Positions 34,553 through 43,763 of a stretch of DNA of 64,000 nt are shown in pieces. This DNA is from Arthrobacter_M sp030063245 (GTDB taxonomy: Bacteria > Actinomycetota > Actinomycetes > Actinomycetales > Micrococcaceae). Position numbers and translations under genes: made by a program. Numbering within the stretch: the stretch's first letter is position 1; every line of letters begins with the position of its first letter. The stretch spans positions 62,001 through 126,000 of the forward strand of contig NZ_CP180316.1 of assembly GCF_051131705.1 (NCBI RefSeq), in the 5' to 3' direction. A model generated the notes under the pieces. That model was not told the DNA's origin. It searched no databases and was given only the letters and a program-made list of their open reading frames with translations.

Positions 34553-34902
34553 TCCGCGAGTGGCTTCTGAGCTACGGATCGCGCGAGACTTTCCTCATGA
34601 CCCTCTTCGAATGGCTCGCCACCGTCGACTGGGGGCGGCTCGTCGTGGGTGTGATGATCGGGCCAAAGGCCACGTTCATCACGATGGGGCATCCTGATGT
34701 CCCAGATGAACGGCGTCAGTTTCTCACGGGTGCGCCGATCGATGTGGCGGAGAACGTCTGGATCGGGGCCGGTGCGATGATCCTGCCCGGCGTTACCACC
34801 GGCCGTGACGCCGTTATCGCGGCTGGCACCGTCGTTGCCGATGACGTTCCGGCAGCGAGCATGGTCGCCGGGCCCAAGGGAACGGTCCGTCGTCGCTGGT
34901 GA
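34549..34902 (+). pseudogene. C-terminal half of a sugar O-acetyltransferase (left-handed beta helix)
   Basis: 117 aa frame. From about residue 37 onward it is a maltose/galactoside-acetyltransferase type hexapeptide protein: GPKATFITMGHPDVPDERRQ, APIDVAENVWIGAGAMILPG, VTTGRDAVIAAGTVVADDVP, AASMVAGPKG. The catalytic His is in MGHPD. The preceding 36 residues (REWLLSYGSRETFLMTLFEW) do not belong to that family and replace the missing first half, so it is probably a deletion chimera. Confidence 0.65.
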
Positions 34903-35117
34903 CAGCCATCGTGAGAGCGTTCCGTCAGCAACCCGGTTCGGAAAGGTGAGACGTCCTGGTGATCGTTCCGCTTACGGTGTCGGTTTTCGAGCTGAATGGA
35001 GACACTATCGACAAGCTTTTTGACGGCACATCATGTCAAGCGAGTAGCGCCATGGGTCCACGGACGCACTACTTCAGCGATTCGGCTCGATGCAGAGATG
35101 GCCCTTCGCAGTTTTGG

Positions 35118-35459
35118 TTACAGCATCAGGTCCTTGACGAGCAGCTGGTCGCGTTCGATGGCATGTCGGACGGTTCCGCCGTCCGTGGCCCATTCGTATC
35201 CGCTCACATCGAAGACCCCGGTCGAGCGGTAACCCAGGCGCAGGTACAGACGTTTCGCGTTGGGATTGTCATCGGCCACGCCGACCGCTGTCTGACGCAA
35301 TCCCTGTCGCCCAATTAATTGCTCCGCTGCTGTTATCAAGGCGCTGCCGACCCCCTGCCCGCGATACTCATCGCGGACCTGAATGTGGTTGATCTCTACA
35401 GCCTGGGGGAATGCCTCCCTCGCATTGGATCCCACGCAGCCACCCCATGGCGACGGCAC
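35118..35459 (-). pseudogene. GNAT acetyltransferase, 5'-truncated
   Basis: The C-terminal 95 residues of a GNAT protein: EINHIQVRDEYRGQGVGSAL (motif A with QGVGSA), NPNAKRLYLRLGYRSTG and a DELLVK-like end. The N-terminal strand and helices are absent; upstream DNA is an ISL3 transposase fragment. An insertion or deletion has removed the start. Confidence 0.7.
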
Positions 35460-35489
35460 TCATCCAGGGCGGCAGCGGCCAGGCACACG

Positions 35490-35832
35490 CCGTGGAAGGG
35501 CCCATCGCCGCGACGGCGTCGGGCAGCTCTACGCTGGTGGCGGTCTTGAACCCGGCGAGGGCGTCCATCGCGACGACCGCCAGATCGCGGCGCCAGGGTT
35601 CGGGGCGGCCCGCGAGCCACTGCTTGAACGCGTGCTTGGAACGTCACGCTGTCGTGCGGTGCCCCTTCGCGTCCGCACCGACGAAATTAGCCCGCCGAGT
35701 CGTCGGGATCGACGACTCGGCGGGCGAGGACAGCGCAATCTGGCTCGAGTCGTTGCACGATGACTTCAAGTCCGAGCTCGTCCAGGCGCGTGAATGTGGT
35801 CAGGTCAGGCAGGCGAAGGTAGCGTCAGGCAC
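35490..35832 (-). pseudogene. ISL3-family transposase remnant with internal deletion
   Basis: On the reverse strand: TTFTRLDELGLEVIVQRLEP and ARRVVDPDD (N-terminus, from GTG near 35832), then a frame change and deletion to FKQWLAGRPEPWRRDLAVVA, MDALAGFKTATSVELPDAVA (central DDE region). The zinc finger and the C-terminal two thirds are gone. It directly abuts the truncated GNAT gene. Confidence 0.7.
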
Positions 35833-35904
35833 GTCGCGCCCATCGGCCCTCCGAGGCACGAGCAGGTGTCCTCACGCCTACCGAGTCTACGGGGTTCGTA
35901 GGCG

Positions 35905-36927
35905 TCAGGGCCAGAATTCGGTGAGCTGGTGGGCAAGAGCTCTGCCTTGGTCGTAACCGGCTCGAGCGGCGGGCGGACGCGTCGACAGATCCATCATGTT
36001 GGCGCCGAACATGTTCTCGGAGTTGCTGTCCGGGAAGATCGTTTCGACTCTGCTGCCGCGTGCGCGTAGTTCGTCGACCTGCGTCGCGAGATCCATCCCC
36101 CAGTCCAGCGGATGCCGTGATCTGCCGCCGAATGGTGACAGCACCAGCACCCGTGCGTATCCGGCTGCCAGATCGGCATTCTCGTTTCTTCGGTAGCCGC
36201 CGTTGATGTATCGGCTGTCGCCGATGCTGTAGGGAGAGCCGTTGGAGGTACTGGCGGCCACGGCGTCCACCAAGTCGACTCCGCTGTGGCGGTCGAACAC
36301 GACCGGCTCGCCGGTATCGGCATCGACCGCCACGATGAGCATCGGCCGTTGTGGCCAGTGCTGACTGGGCAGCCGAGCGGCGACGGTAGCGCGCCACTTC
36401 TTTTGCGCAGAACTGTGCGCCGCCGGGTCCGTCTCGAGCGCCGCCGCGCCCATTCTGCGGCGCATGTCGGCCGGATTCTCAGCGGCCGCGATGATGGCGC
36501 TCGTCTTCTCCATCATGTTCGCCGCCTCCATAATCCGCGCTCGTCCACCGTCGGATCCTGCCGGGGCGGTCCGCGGTGGGGTCTCAGCGGCAAGGATGGC
36601 GGCAAGAAGTTCGGCGGGTTGGGTTCCGCTGGTTATCTGGGCCGCGGCGGTCGATCCGGCTGACGTCCCGATGGTCAGGTCGGGCTGGGTCACATCCAAC
36701 CCGGCTTCGAAGAGGCCGGCGATGACGCCGATCTCCCAAGCGTTGCCTGCCGATCCGGCACCGGCGAGGACCAACGCTCGCTCACCCGCGGCGGGCACTC
36801 GCCTTGCGGCGTCGACCTGCTGGTCGGGCCTCGACCGGTCGCCATGCCCTGGCGCCTCGTGCTCGGTGATGCCGTCGGAGGTCCTCGTCGAGGTGAGGTG
36901 CAGAGTTGAAGAAGGTGTTGTGTTCAT
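35905..36927 (-). CDS. Patatin-like phospholipase family protein
   Basis: 340 aa from ATG 36927. Oxyanion loop in VLAGAGSAGNAWEIGVIAG and nucleophile elbow GTSAGS (Ser89), both clear. The expected catalytic Asp motif DGG appears as YINGGYRRNENADLA, with Asn in the Asp position; the later NADLA is conserved. Lipid acyl hydrolase activity is likely but the dyad should be checked. The first 45 residues are polar and poorly conserved. A short upstream ORF with a strong ribosome site precedes it. Confidence 0.82.
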   Translation of the reverse strand: MNTTPSSTLHLTSTRTSDGITEHEAPGHGDRSRPDQQVDAARRVPAAGERALVLAGAGSAGNAWEIGVIAGLFEAGLDVTQPDLTIGTSAGSTAAAQITSGTQPAELLAAILAAETPPRTAPAGSDGGRARIMEAANMMEKTSAIIAAAENPADMRRRMGAAALETDPAAHSSAQKKWRATVAARLPSQHWPQRPMLIVAVDADTGEPVVFDRHSGVDLVDAVAASTSNGSPYSIGDSRYINGGYRRNENADLAAGYARVLVLSPFGGRSRHPLDWGMDLATQVDELRARGSRVETIFPDSNSENMFGANMMDLSTRPPAARAGYDQGRALAHQLTEFWP

Positions 36928-36973
36928 GGGAGTCGCCTTTCGCGAATTGCCTGTAGGGCGCTCCCGGTGGCGA

Positions 36974-37033
36974 CTACCTCAGTCGCGCGATCGTGGAATT
37001 CAGAGGAGCACCCACTGCGGATACTGCGTTCAT
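36974..37033 (-). CDS. Short leader ORF upstream of the patatin gene
   Basis: 19 codons (MNAVSAVGAPLNSTIARLR) from ATG 37033, preceded by AGGAGGTGAT at ideal spacing, much stronger than the patatin site AAAGGCGA. It ends 47 bp before the patatin ATG. It could be a leader peptide affecting translation, or the relic of a deleted gene whose start survived. Confidence 0.35.
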   Translation of the reverse strand: MNAVSAVGAPLNSTIARLR

Positions 37034-37060
37034 GGGTATCACCTCCTGCCGATGGATCAC

Positions 37061-37077
37061 GATTGACTCAATTTAGC
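37061..37077. promoter_or_regulatory. Operator-like site upstream of patatin
   Basis: The reverse strand reads GCTAAATTGAGTCAATC. Its first nine bases equal one arm of the 32-bp palindrome at 37154-37185, suggesting a second binding site for the same regulator near the patatin promoter. Confidence 0.35.
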
Positions 37078-37153
37078 ACGCCCTTAGCCTACGATTTTTT
37101 CCGTTTTCTGATTATGATCCCAACTCTGCCGGGCGGCCGTCGCCGTCGTCTTG

Positions 37154-37185
37154 CTTACCGCTAAATTGGACAATTTAGCGGTAAG
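37154..37185. promoter_or_regulatory. Perfect 14-bp inverted repeat with 4-base centre
   Basis: CTTACCGCTAAATT, GGAC, AATTTAGCGGTAAG, 11 bp after the MFS stop. It could be a terminator stem for the MFS gene, but no U-run follows. The shared GCTAAATTG at 37069-37077 favours a regulator site. Confidence 0.5.
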
Positions 37186-37196
37186 GGAGGGAAGCG

Positions 37197-38561
37197 CTAG
37201 CCGAGCCGGTCCGCCTGAATGGTTTCGCCGTCGTCGGCCTTCGGCGCGGCCTTAAGAATCAGCACCACCACGCCGGCGGCCACCATCGCCAGCCCCACGG
37301 CCCACATGCCCGCCTGCTGCGTGCCGGTGATATCAGCCAGCCACCCGGTGACGTACGGGCCGATGAAACCGGCCGTATTGCCGATCGAGTTGATCAGCGC
37401 CACGCCGGCGGCGGCCGCGGCTCCGGAAAGGAACATCGTGGGCAACGGCCAGAACGTGGGAAGCGCGGCGCAGATGCCCATGGTGCAGACGGTGATGGCG
37501 ATCATCGCCGCGACGGGGGAGCTCAGGTAGAGCGCGATCGGGATCGCGATCCCGCCAACAATCGTGGGAAGGGCCACGTGCCAGACGCGCTCGCCGGTCT
37601 TGTCGCCGTGTCTGGCCCAGAAGTACATGGAGAAACAGCCGAAAACGTAGGGAATCGCCACGATAAAGCCCTGCTGCAGCACGGAGAAATCGGTGTGGAA
37701 TTCCTTTTTGAACCCGGCGATGATGGTGGGCAGGAAGAATCCGATCGCGTAGAGGCCGTAGACAATGCCGAAGTAGACGAATGCCAGCGCCCAGATCCGC
37801 CCCTGCGTCAGGGCCTGCTTGAGTGTCACGTGGTAGCGCTTGGCGGTCTGTGCGTCTTCGGCGTCCATCTCGCGGCTCAACCAGGCCCGCTCGTCGCCGT
37901 CGAGCCACTTAGCGTCCGCCGGACGGTCTGTCAGGTAGAACCAACAGATCACGCCCACGATGATGGCCGGCAGGCCTTCGACCAGGAACATGAACCGCCA
38001 GCCGTCCAGGCCGCCGAACACCTGATGTCCGGTGGTGATCAGCCAGGCGGACAACGGGGATCCGATCGCGGAGGAGAGCGGCACGGCCAGCATGAACAGT
38101 GCGACGGCGCGGGCGCGCTCGCGTTTGGGAAACCAGAATGTCAGGTACAAAATGATGCCGGGGAAGAAGCCGGCCTCCGCCACGCCGAGCAGGAAGCGCA
38201 GCACGTACATGGTGCCCGCGTTGGGCACCCAGGTCATGATGGTGGCGATGATGCCCCAACTGACCATGATCCTTGCGATCCACCGCCGGGCGCCAAATTT
38301 GTGCAGGGCCAGGTTGCTGGGCACTTCCAGCAGCAGGTAGCCGACGAAGAACAGCCCGGATGCGAGCCCGAAGGTGCTGGCGGTGAAGCCGAGCGCGGCG
38401 TTCATGCCGTGCGGGGCGGCAAACGCGATGTTGGTCCGGTCCAGATAATTGATGAAGTAGAGCAAGCCGAGGAACGGCGAAAGCCGCCAGGCGACCTTGC
38501 GCATGACGCGCTTCCGCATGGCCACGTCGGCGGCCGGCACCGGATGAGAACTGATCGTCAT
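37197..38561 (-). CDS. MFS transporter, anion:cation symporter (ACS) type
   Basis: 454 aa from ATG 38561 (AGGAGCCC upstream); an upstream extension is not supported. About 12 membrane segments; FINYLDRTNIAFAAPHGM and GVAEAGFFPGIILYLTFWFP are classic ACS signatures (phthalate, glucarate and hydroxyacid importers), and KRERARAVALFMLAVPLS follows. It is the downstream gene of an SDR on the same strand, presumably importing the substrate that the SDR and the divergent FAD dehydrogenase oxidise. Confidence 0.92.
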   Translation of the reverse strand: MTISSHPVPAADVAMRKRVMRKVAWRLSPFLGLLYFINYLDRTNIAFAAPHGMNAALGFTASTFGLASGLFFVGYLLLEVPSNLALHKFGARRWIARIMVSWGIIATIMTWVPNAGTMYVLRFLLGVAEAGFFPGIILYLTFWFPKRERARAVALFMLAVPLSSAIGSPLSAWLITTGHQVFGGLDGWRFMFLVEGLPAIIVGVICWFYLTDRPADAKWLDGDERAWLSREMDAEDAQTAKRYHVTLKQALTQGRIWALAFVYFGIVYGLYAIGFFLPTIIAGFKKEFHTDFSVLQQGFIVAIPYVFGCFSMYFWARHGDKTGERVWHVALPTIVGGIAIPIALYLSSPVAAMIAITVCTMGICAALPTFWPLPTMFLSGAAAAAGVALINSIGNTAGFIGPYVTGWLADITGTQQAGMWAVGLAMVAAGVVVLILKAAPKADDGETIQADRLG

Positions 38562-38700
38562 GAAGGGCTCCTCATTGAGCTGGTGCATCGGCGGCCGGTG
38601 CACTGGCGGCGTTCTGCGGCTTCGTGTTGCCTCTTGTCTACTCTGGAGGCTCGGGCTGCGTCCAGCTTCGGCGCGCCGTTCGCGGGACAGTGAAGTCAAG

Positions 38701-38732
<32 letters not shown>

Positions 38733-38771
38733 CGGCGACGGCGCGTGCCGCCGCGGTCACCGCTGTCAAGG

Positions 38772-39557
38772 CTAGACCTTCGGTTCGAAGCGCCCGTCAT
38801 TGGCCATCCAGCCGCCGTCGACCAGCATGGCGGAACCGGTGACGAAGGAGCTCGCGTCGGAGGCAAGGAAGACGATGGCACCACCGATCTCGTGCGGCTG
38901 ACCCCAGCGCCTAAGCGGGCTCTTTTGCTCGTAGGCACTCCACCAATCGGGATCGGCCTTGATCTGCTGCGTAAGCGGGGTTTCAAAGGCGCCGGGCAGC
39001 AGCGCGTTCACCCGCACGCCGCGGGTGCCCAGCTCGGTGGCCATGGTCTTGGTGAGCTGGACGACGCCGGCCTTCGCGGCCGCGTAAAGGCCCTGCCCCG
39101 GTTCCACCACGAGAGCGCGGAAACTGGCGAAGGTGATGATGGAACCGCCGCCCCGCTCGGCCATGGAGTCACCGAAGGCCCGCATCAGCCGGTAGGTGCC
39201 CTTGAGATTAATGTCGATTACCTTGTCGAAGTCATCGTCGGTCGTGTTCACCAGCCGCTTGCGGGCGTTGTAGCCAGGCGTGATGACCAGGACCTCTGCG
39301 TCGGCGTGTTCCGCAGCGGCGGCATTGACGGCGTCGGTGCTCGTGACGTCCAAGGCCAGAGTCCGGCCCGTTCCGCCGGCCGCAGTAATCTGCCGGACCG
39401 TCTCCTCCGCCCCGGCCGTATTCAGGTCCGCCACCACCACCTCAGCGCCGAATTCGGCCAGCGCCAGCGCCCCGGCCTGCCCGAGACCGCTGCCCGCACC
39501 GACCACCACGGCCTTGCGTCCGGTCAGATCAAACAATGCCTTTACCGATGGTGCCAC
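38772..39557 (-). CDS. Short-chain dehydrogenase/reductase
   Basis: 261 aa. Classical SDR: cofactor motif VVGAGSGLGQAGA (about 18-30), Asp at the end of beta-2 (VVADLNT) favouring NAD(H), Ser in ITFASFRA, YAAAK active site, and PG after it. The usual NAG motif reads ITPGYNA. It catalyses oxidation/reduction of an alcohol or hydroxyacid. The 97-bp gap to the divergent FAD dehydrogenase suggests joint control. Confidence 0.92.
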   Translation of the reverse strand: MAPSVKALFDLTGRKAVVVGAGSGLGQAGALALAEFGAEVVVADLNTAGAEETVRQITAAGGTGRTLALDVTSTDAVNAAAAEHADAEVLVITPGYNARKRLVNTTDDDFDKVIDINLKGTYRLMRAFGDSMAERGGGSIITFASFRALVVEPGQGLYAAAKAGVVQLTKTMATELGTRGVRVNALLPGAFETPLTQQIKADPDWWSAYEQKSPLRRWGQPHEIGGAIVFLASDASSFVTGSAMLVDGGWMANDGRFEPKV

Positions 39558-39654
39558 GACGGTCTCCTCGCGTTGTCCGATGTTGGTCAGCCGAGTCTAA
39601 CCCCGCCCTCGGACAGCGGATGCCGGGCGGGCGTTGCATGGTAGCGTGCGGAGA

Positions 39655-41037
39655 ATGAGCACTGAACTCCTGGCGCGCCTGCGCAAAGTGGTCCCGGCGG
39701 ATCGCATTCTGACCGATCCACAACCGCTGGCTGCCTACAGCCACGACGACGCCGAATGGGCTGAATTTGTCCCGCCGCTGGCTGTGGTACGCGCCAAGAC
39801 CACAGAGGAAGTCTCCGCGGTGGTTCGAATTGCTGCGTCCACCGCCGTGCGGATTGTGCCCCGGGGAGCCGGAACCGGGCTTTCCGGCGGCGCCAATGCC
39901 GTAGCGAACTCGTTGGTGCTCACACTGGAACTGATGACCGGGATCTTGGAGATCAACCCCGATGAGCGGTTCGTCCGAACCCAGGCGGGCGTGCTCAACG
40001 ATTCGCTCCGCGAGGCCGTCGCGGCGCAGGGCCTCTGGTACCCGCCGGACCCCGCCAGTTACAAAATTTCCACCATCGGTGGCAACATCGCCACCAATGC
40101 GGGCGGTTTGTGCTGCGTTAAGTACGGCGTGACCCGGGATTACGTACTGGGGCTGAAAGTGGTGCTAGCGGACGGTTCCGTGGTGGACCTCGGCCGGCGA
40201 ACAGCCAAGGGCGTCGCCGGATACGACCTGACGGCCCTCATCGTCGGCTCGGAGGGGACGCTGGGCATCGTCACCGAGGCAACTTTGAAGTTGTTGCCGC
40301 TGTACGGGAGGGAAAACCGCGCTGTCACGGGGTACTTCAACGATCTGGTGGACGCCGGAAATGCCGTCGCAGCGGTCAGCAGGGCAGGGATCATTCCCGC
40401 CGCCCTGGAACTGGTGGACCGGACATGTCTGCAGGCCGTGGACGATTGGCAGCAACTGGGGCTGTCCCAGGAGGGCGGCGTGCTGCTGCTGGCCTCGGTG
40501 GACGAGCCTGGGGCCCGCGGCGAGGAATTGTCCAGGGAGCTGCACGGGATATTTACCGCAGCCGGAGCCACCAAGGCGGAGCGTTCTCTGAGCGCTGCGC
40601 ATGCCGAGGAACTGTTCCTGGCCCGCAGACTGGCCTACCCGGCACTGGAGCGACTGGGCCCGGTCCTCACCGAGGACGTCTGCGTGCCGCGCACTGCGGT
40701 GCCGGAAATGCTTCAGCGGATCGAGAGCACCGCGCGACGATTCAATACGGTGATCGCGAACATCGCCCACGCGGGTGACGGCAATCTGCATCCACTGATC
40801 ATTGCGCCCGTGGACGACGACGACGCCAAGTCGCGCGCGAAGGACGCGTTCGACCAGATTGTGGCGGACGCGCTGGAACTGGGCGGAACAACGACGGGCG
40901 AACACGGCGTTGGACTCCTGAAGCTTCCCGGAATGCTGGCGGAATTCGCGCCGCGGGTCATCGACATGCACCGTAGCGTCAAGAATGCGCTGGATCCACA
41001 GGGACTGCTGAATCCGGGCAAAGCCTTCCCGGCCTGA
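39655..41037 (+). CDS. FAD-linked oxidase, glycolate oxidase subunit D / D-lactate dehydrogenase type
   Basis: 460 aa from ATG 39655. PCMH-type FAD domain with IVPRGAGTGLSGGANAV and TIGGNIATNAGGLCCVKYGV, then the substrate cap and C-terminal IAHAGDGNLHPLI and TTTGEHGVGLLK motifs of the GlcD family. It oxidises 2-hydroxyacids, passing electrons to a quinone or other acceptor. A TAGCGT box ends 7 bp before the ATG, so the mRNA may be leaderless. Confidence 0.92.
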   Translation: MSTELLARLRKVVPADRILTDPQPLAAYSHDDAEWAEFVPPLAVVRAKTTEEVSAVVRIAASTAVRIVPRGAGTGLSGGANAVANSLVLTLELMTGILEINPDERFVRTQAGVLNDSLREAVAAQGLWYPPDPASYKISTIGGNIATNAGGLCCVKYGVTRDYVLGLKVVLADGSVVDLGRRTAKGVAGYDLTALIVGSEGTLGIVTEATLKLLPLYGRENRAVTGYFNDLVDAGNAVAAVSRAGIIPAALELVDRTCLQAVDDWQQLGLSQEGGVLLLASVDEPGARGEELSRELHGIFTAAGATKAERSLSAAHAEELFLARRLAYPALERLGPVLTEDVCVPRTAVPEMLQRIESTARRFNTVIANIAHAGDGNLHPLIIAPVDDDDAKSRAKDAFDQIVADALELGGTTTGEHGVGLLKLPGMLAEFAPRVIDMHRSVKNALDPQGLLNPGKAFPA

Positions 41038-41281
41038 GATGGGCCGCTCCCTATGCGCCAAAGCCTTCTGCGCAGAGGTCTTTACTTGTCAACGCTGGGT
41101 ATCGGCTACGCCCGGACCCGCGTAGGATCGGGCCATGACGGTATGGCAGCTGCGCGCGGTGCGGGACGCAGTGACGGCGCGGTGATCAGCACCGGCGTCT
41201 TGGTCTGCACGTCGGGCTCCAGGCCGTCGGAACAGCGCGTGCTGTCTCGCTTGGTTGCTTTGAAGAGTCAGGATCCGGGCC

Positions 41282-42085
41282 ATGGTCGACTGGGGAGCAG
41301 GAAGATACGAGACGACGGCGGCCGAGCTTGAGCCTGTCGCCCGAGCGGTCGTTGAGCAGGCCGCGCCGTCGGCTGGCGATGACGTTCTCGACGTCGGCTG
41401 CGGGACGGGCAATGCCGCGCTGCTAGCGGCTGCGGGCGGCGCGCGGGTGATCGGCGTGGACGGCGCGCCGCGGCTGCTGGAGGTCGCAGGCCAGCGCGCG
41501 CGGGCGCAGGGGGTCATGCTTGAAGTTCGGCAGGGCGATCTGCTCGCCCTGCCTGTGGACGACGCGGCCTTCGACATTGTCCTGTCTGTCTTCGCTGTCA
41601 TCTTCGCGCCGGATCCGGGGCGGGCGCTGCGGGAGATCGCCCGCGTCCTGCGAACCAGCGGGCGGGTGCTGCTCAGCGCCTGGGTTCCAGCGGGCCCCAT
41701 TGACGACATGCTGGCCGCAATGGGCCGCATTGTCGGCCGCGTCACCGACGCCCCGCCGCCGCAGCGCTTTGCGTGGTCCGACTCCGCCGCCCTGGCTCCG
41801 CTGGCGGCCGGTGCAGGTCTCATGCTCAAGCGTACGACCAGGGCCGAATTGCCGATCCGTGCCACCTCACCCGCGGCCTACGTCGCAGCGCAGAGCGAAC
41901 ATCCGATGGCGCTTGCGGTCCGCGAGATCCTGCACCGGGCCGATGCCGAAGCACAGGTACGGGAGGCGATGACCTCCGTCCTGCGGGAGGCCAACGAAGA
42001 CCCGAACGGCTTCCTCGTCCACAGTCCCTACGTTGTACACGAGCTGCAGGCCAGGACCGCGGCTGCCACGTCATCGCCTTCGTAG
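41282..42085 (+). CDS. Class I SAM-dependent methyltransferase
   Basis: 267 aa. Motif I DDVLDVGCGTGNAALLAAAG (about 33-52), acidic residue in VIGVDGAP, motif II GDLLALPVDDAAFDIVLSVF and ALREIARVLRTSGRVLLSAW. Methyltransf_11 type; small-molecule target unknown. The preceding 244 bp contain no clear gene. Confidence 0.88.
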   Translation: MVDWGAGRYETTAAELEPVARAVVEQAAPSAGDDVLDVGCGTGNAALLAAAGGARVIGVDGAPRLLEVAGQRARAQGVMLEVRQGDLLALPVDDAAFDIVLSVFAVIFAPDPGRALREIARVLRTSGRVLLSAWVPAGPIDDMLAAMGRIVGRVTDAPPPQRFAWSDSAALAPLAAGAGLMLKRTTRAELPIRATSPAAYVAAQSEHPMALAVREILHRADAEAQVREAMTSVLREANEDPNGFLVHSPYVVHELQARTAAATSSPS

Positions 42086-42248
42086 AACCGGGCGAGCGGG
42101 CCCCCAAGCCCGACGGGACGGTGCGTGACCATGAGATTCTGACCTGCGGAATCCTTCCCGGCATCACCTCGGCAGTGCTCGTCACTGTCGGGCAAAGCCT
42201 CCCCTTCTGAGCTCCGGTCCGATGCCAGCCAGAGGCCTGCCCCGCGGC

Positions 42249-43495
42249 TTAGGCACCCGGCTCCGGGTGCCGCCCGGACCACGGCCGCAGCTGTTCCACC
42301 GCCGCCCCGATGCGGAAGACCGCCGCGTCGTCAAAGGGGTGGCCGACAATCTGCACCCCGGTGGGAATACCGCAGTCCGCCATCCCGCTCGGAACTGCCA
42401 GCACGGGCCACCGGTTGGCGATGTTGAACGGCGCCGTCATGTGGGCCTACCAGTAGTGCTCCAGCGGTGCGCCATCCAGCTCAATGCCGTCAGGTGGCTG
42501 GCATCCGCCTCGAGCGCTGGAATGGCTGACGCCGGGCACAGCAGGGCGTCGAAGCCCTTCATCGCAGCGGCCAGCTCCGCCTGGATGCGCGATTCCGCCC
42601 GGATTCCGTCCAAATGGCGGTGCGTGGCGGCCGCGGCCCGGGCATCCGCCATGAAGCGCCGGGTGTAAGGGGCCAGCAGCTCTTCGGCGCCGGCGGTTCA
42701 TCCTCCATGGCCGGGCCGAGCAGATAACCAAAATGCGTGAACATGGTCTCGCTGATGTCCCGGCTGCGCCAGGGCAGTTCAATCTCCTCGACCACTGCTC
42801 CGGTCTGCCGGAGGTATCGGCTACCGCGCGCGTGTTCATCTCGATATCGGGCGAAATCCGGTAGTCACCCAGCCGCAGGCACAGCGCAATCCGCATTCCC
42901 GCGACGGCTTCGTAGGTGGCCGGCAGCGTCAGCTGCCCGGCCAGCGACGCATGATCGCCGCCGCCGCGCCCCGACATCACATTGGCCAGCAGGGCCGTAT
43001 CAGCCACCGTCCGTCCCAGCGGTCCGTCGCCGCGGTCGTGGTCCGCCGAGAGCGGTGCCAGGCCCGGAATTCTGCCGTACGGGGCCTTGAAACCGACGGT
43101 CCCGTGAAGGATGCCGGCAGCCGTGTGGAGCCGGCGATGTCGGAGGCAGTGGCCAGCGTGCTGAAGCCTGCGGCCACGGCGGCGGCGGATCCGCCCGGCG
43201 AATAGCGCTTGTTCCACGGGTTACGGGTCACGCCCCACAACGGGCTGTGCGTGACGGTGGCGCAGCTGTGTTCCGGCGTGGTGGGTCTGGCATGGATAAT
43301 GCCTCCCGCCCGCTGGATCCGTTGGATCACCGGGTGGCTGGAGTTGGCGATGGCGTCCTTATGTGCCGTCAGCCCTTGGGACAGCGTCCGGCCACCGATG
43401 CCGTGCTTTTCCTTCGCCGCCACGGGTACTCCCAGCAGGGCGGGAATGTCTCCCTTGTCCGCATGCTCCAAGAAGCCATTGAGGTCTTTGGCAAG
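42249..43495 (-). pseudogene. Amidase, multiply frameshifted
   Basis: In order on the reverse strand: LGVPVAAKEKHGIGG, RNPWNKRYSPGGSAAAVAAG and ASDIAGSTRLPASF in frame one; GTVGFKAPYGRIPGLAPLSA and TLPATYEAVAGMRIALCLRL in frame two; VEEIELPWRSRD; AAAMKGFDALLCPASAIPA; and finally FNIANRWPVLAVPSGMADCG, VPTGVQIVG-like, ending at 42249. At least four frame changes. The amidase-signature fold is complete but cannot be translated. Its start is fused to a LysR HTH. Confidence 0.85.
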
Positions 43496-43702
43496 CCGTC
43501 GACCGCCGGCGGTGAGCCTGAGGCCGCGCTGGCGCACAAACAGCTGCGTACCCAGGCTTGCCTCGAGCTGCGCGATCGCCGTGGACAGCGTGGACTGCGT
43601 TACCAGCAGCCGCGCTGCGGCTGCTGTCATGCTTTCCAGCTCGGCCACCACCGCGAAATACCGCAGCTGGGTCAGGGTGAAAGGTTTGGTCATGCCTCCC
43701 AT
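43490..43702 (-). pseudogene. LysR-type regulator HTH domain, fused to the amidase pseudogene
   Basis: Residues 1-70 from ATG 43702 (or 43693): FTLTQLRYFAVVAELESMTA, AAARLLVTQSTLSTAIAQLE, LGTQLFVRQRGLRLTAGG are a standard LysR DNA-binding domain. In the same frame the sequence passes directly into the amidase (ADKGDIPALLGVPVAAKEKH). The effector domain of the regulator and the start of the amidase have been deleted together. Confidence 0.8.
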
Positions 43703-43763
43703 AGTGCCAGCAACAATATTGCCAGCCGCTGCCGCTGCAACGGCGCCCCGGCCGGTCGGGAGG

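Noticed and set aside
41053..41281. Short frames before the methyltransferase
   Set aside because: No similarity or ribosome site; probably intergenic.
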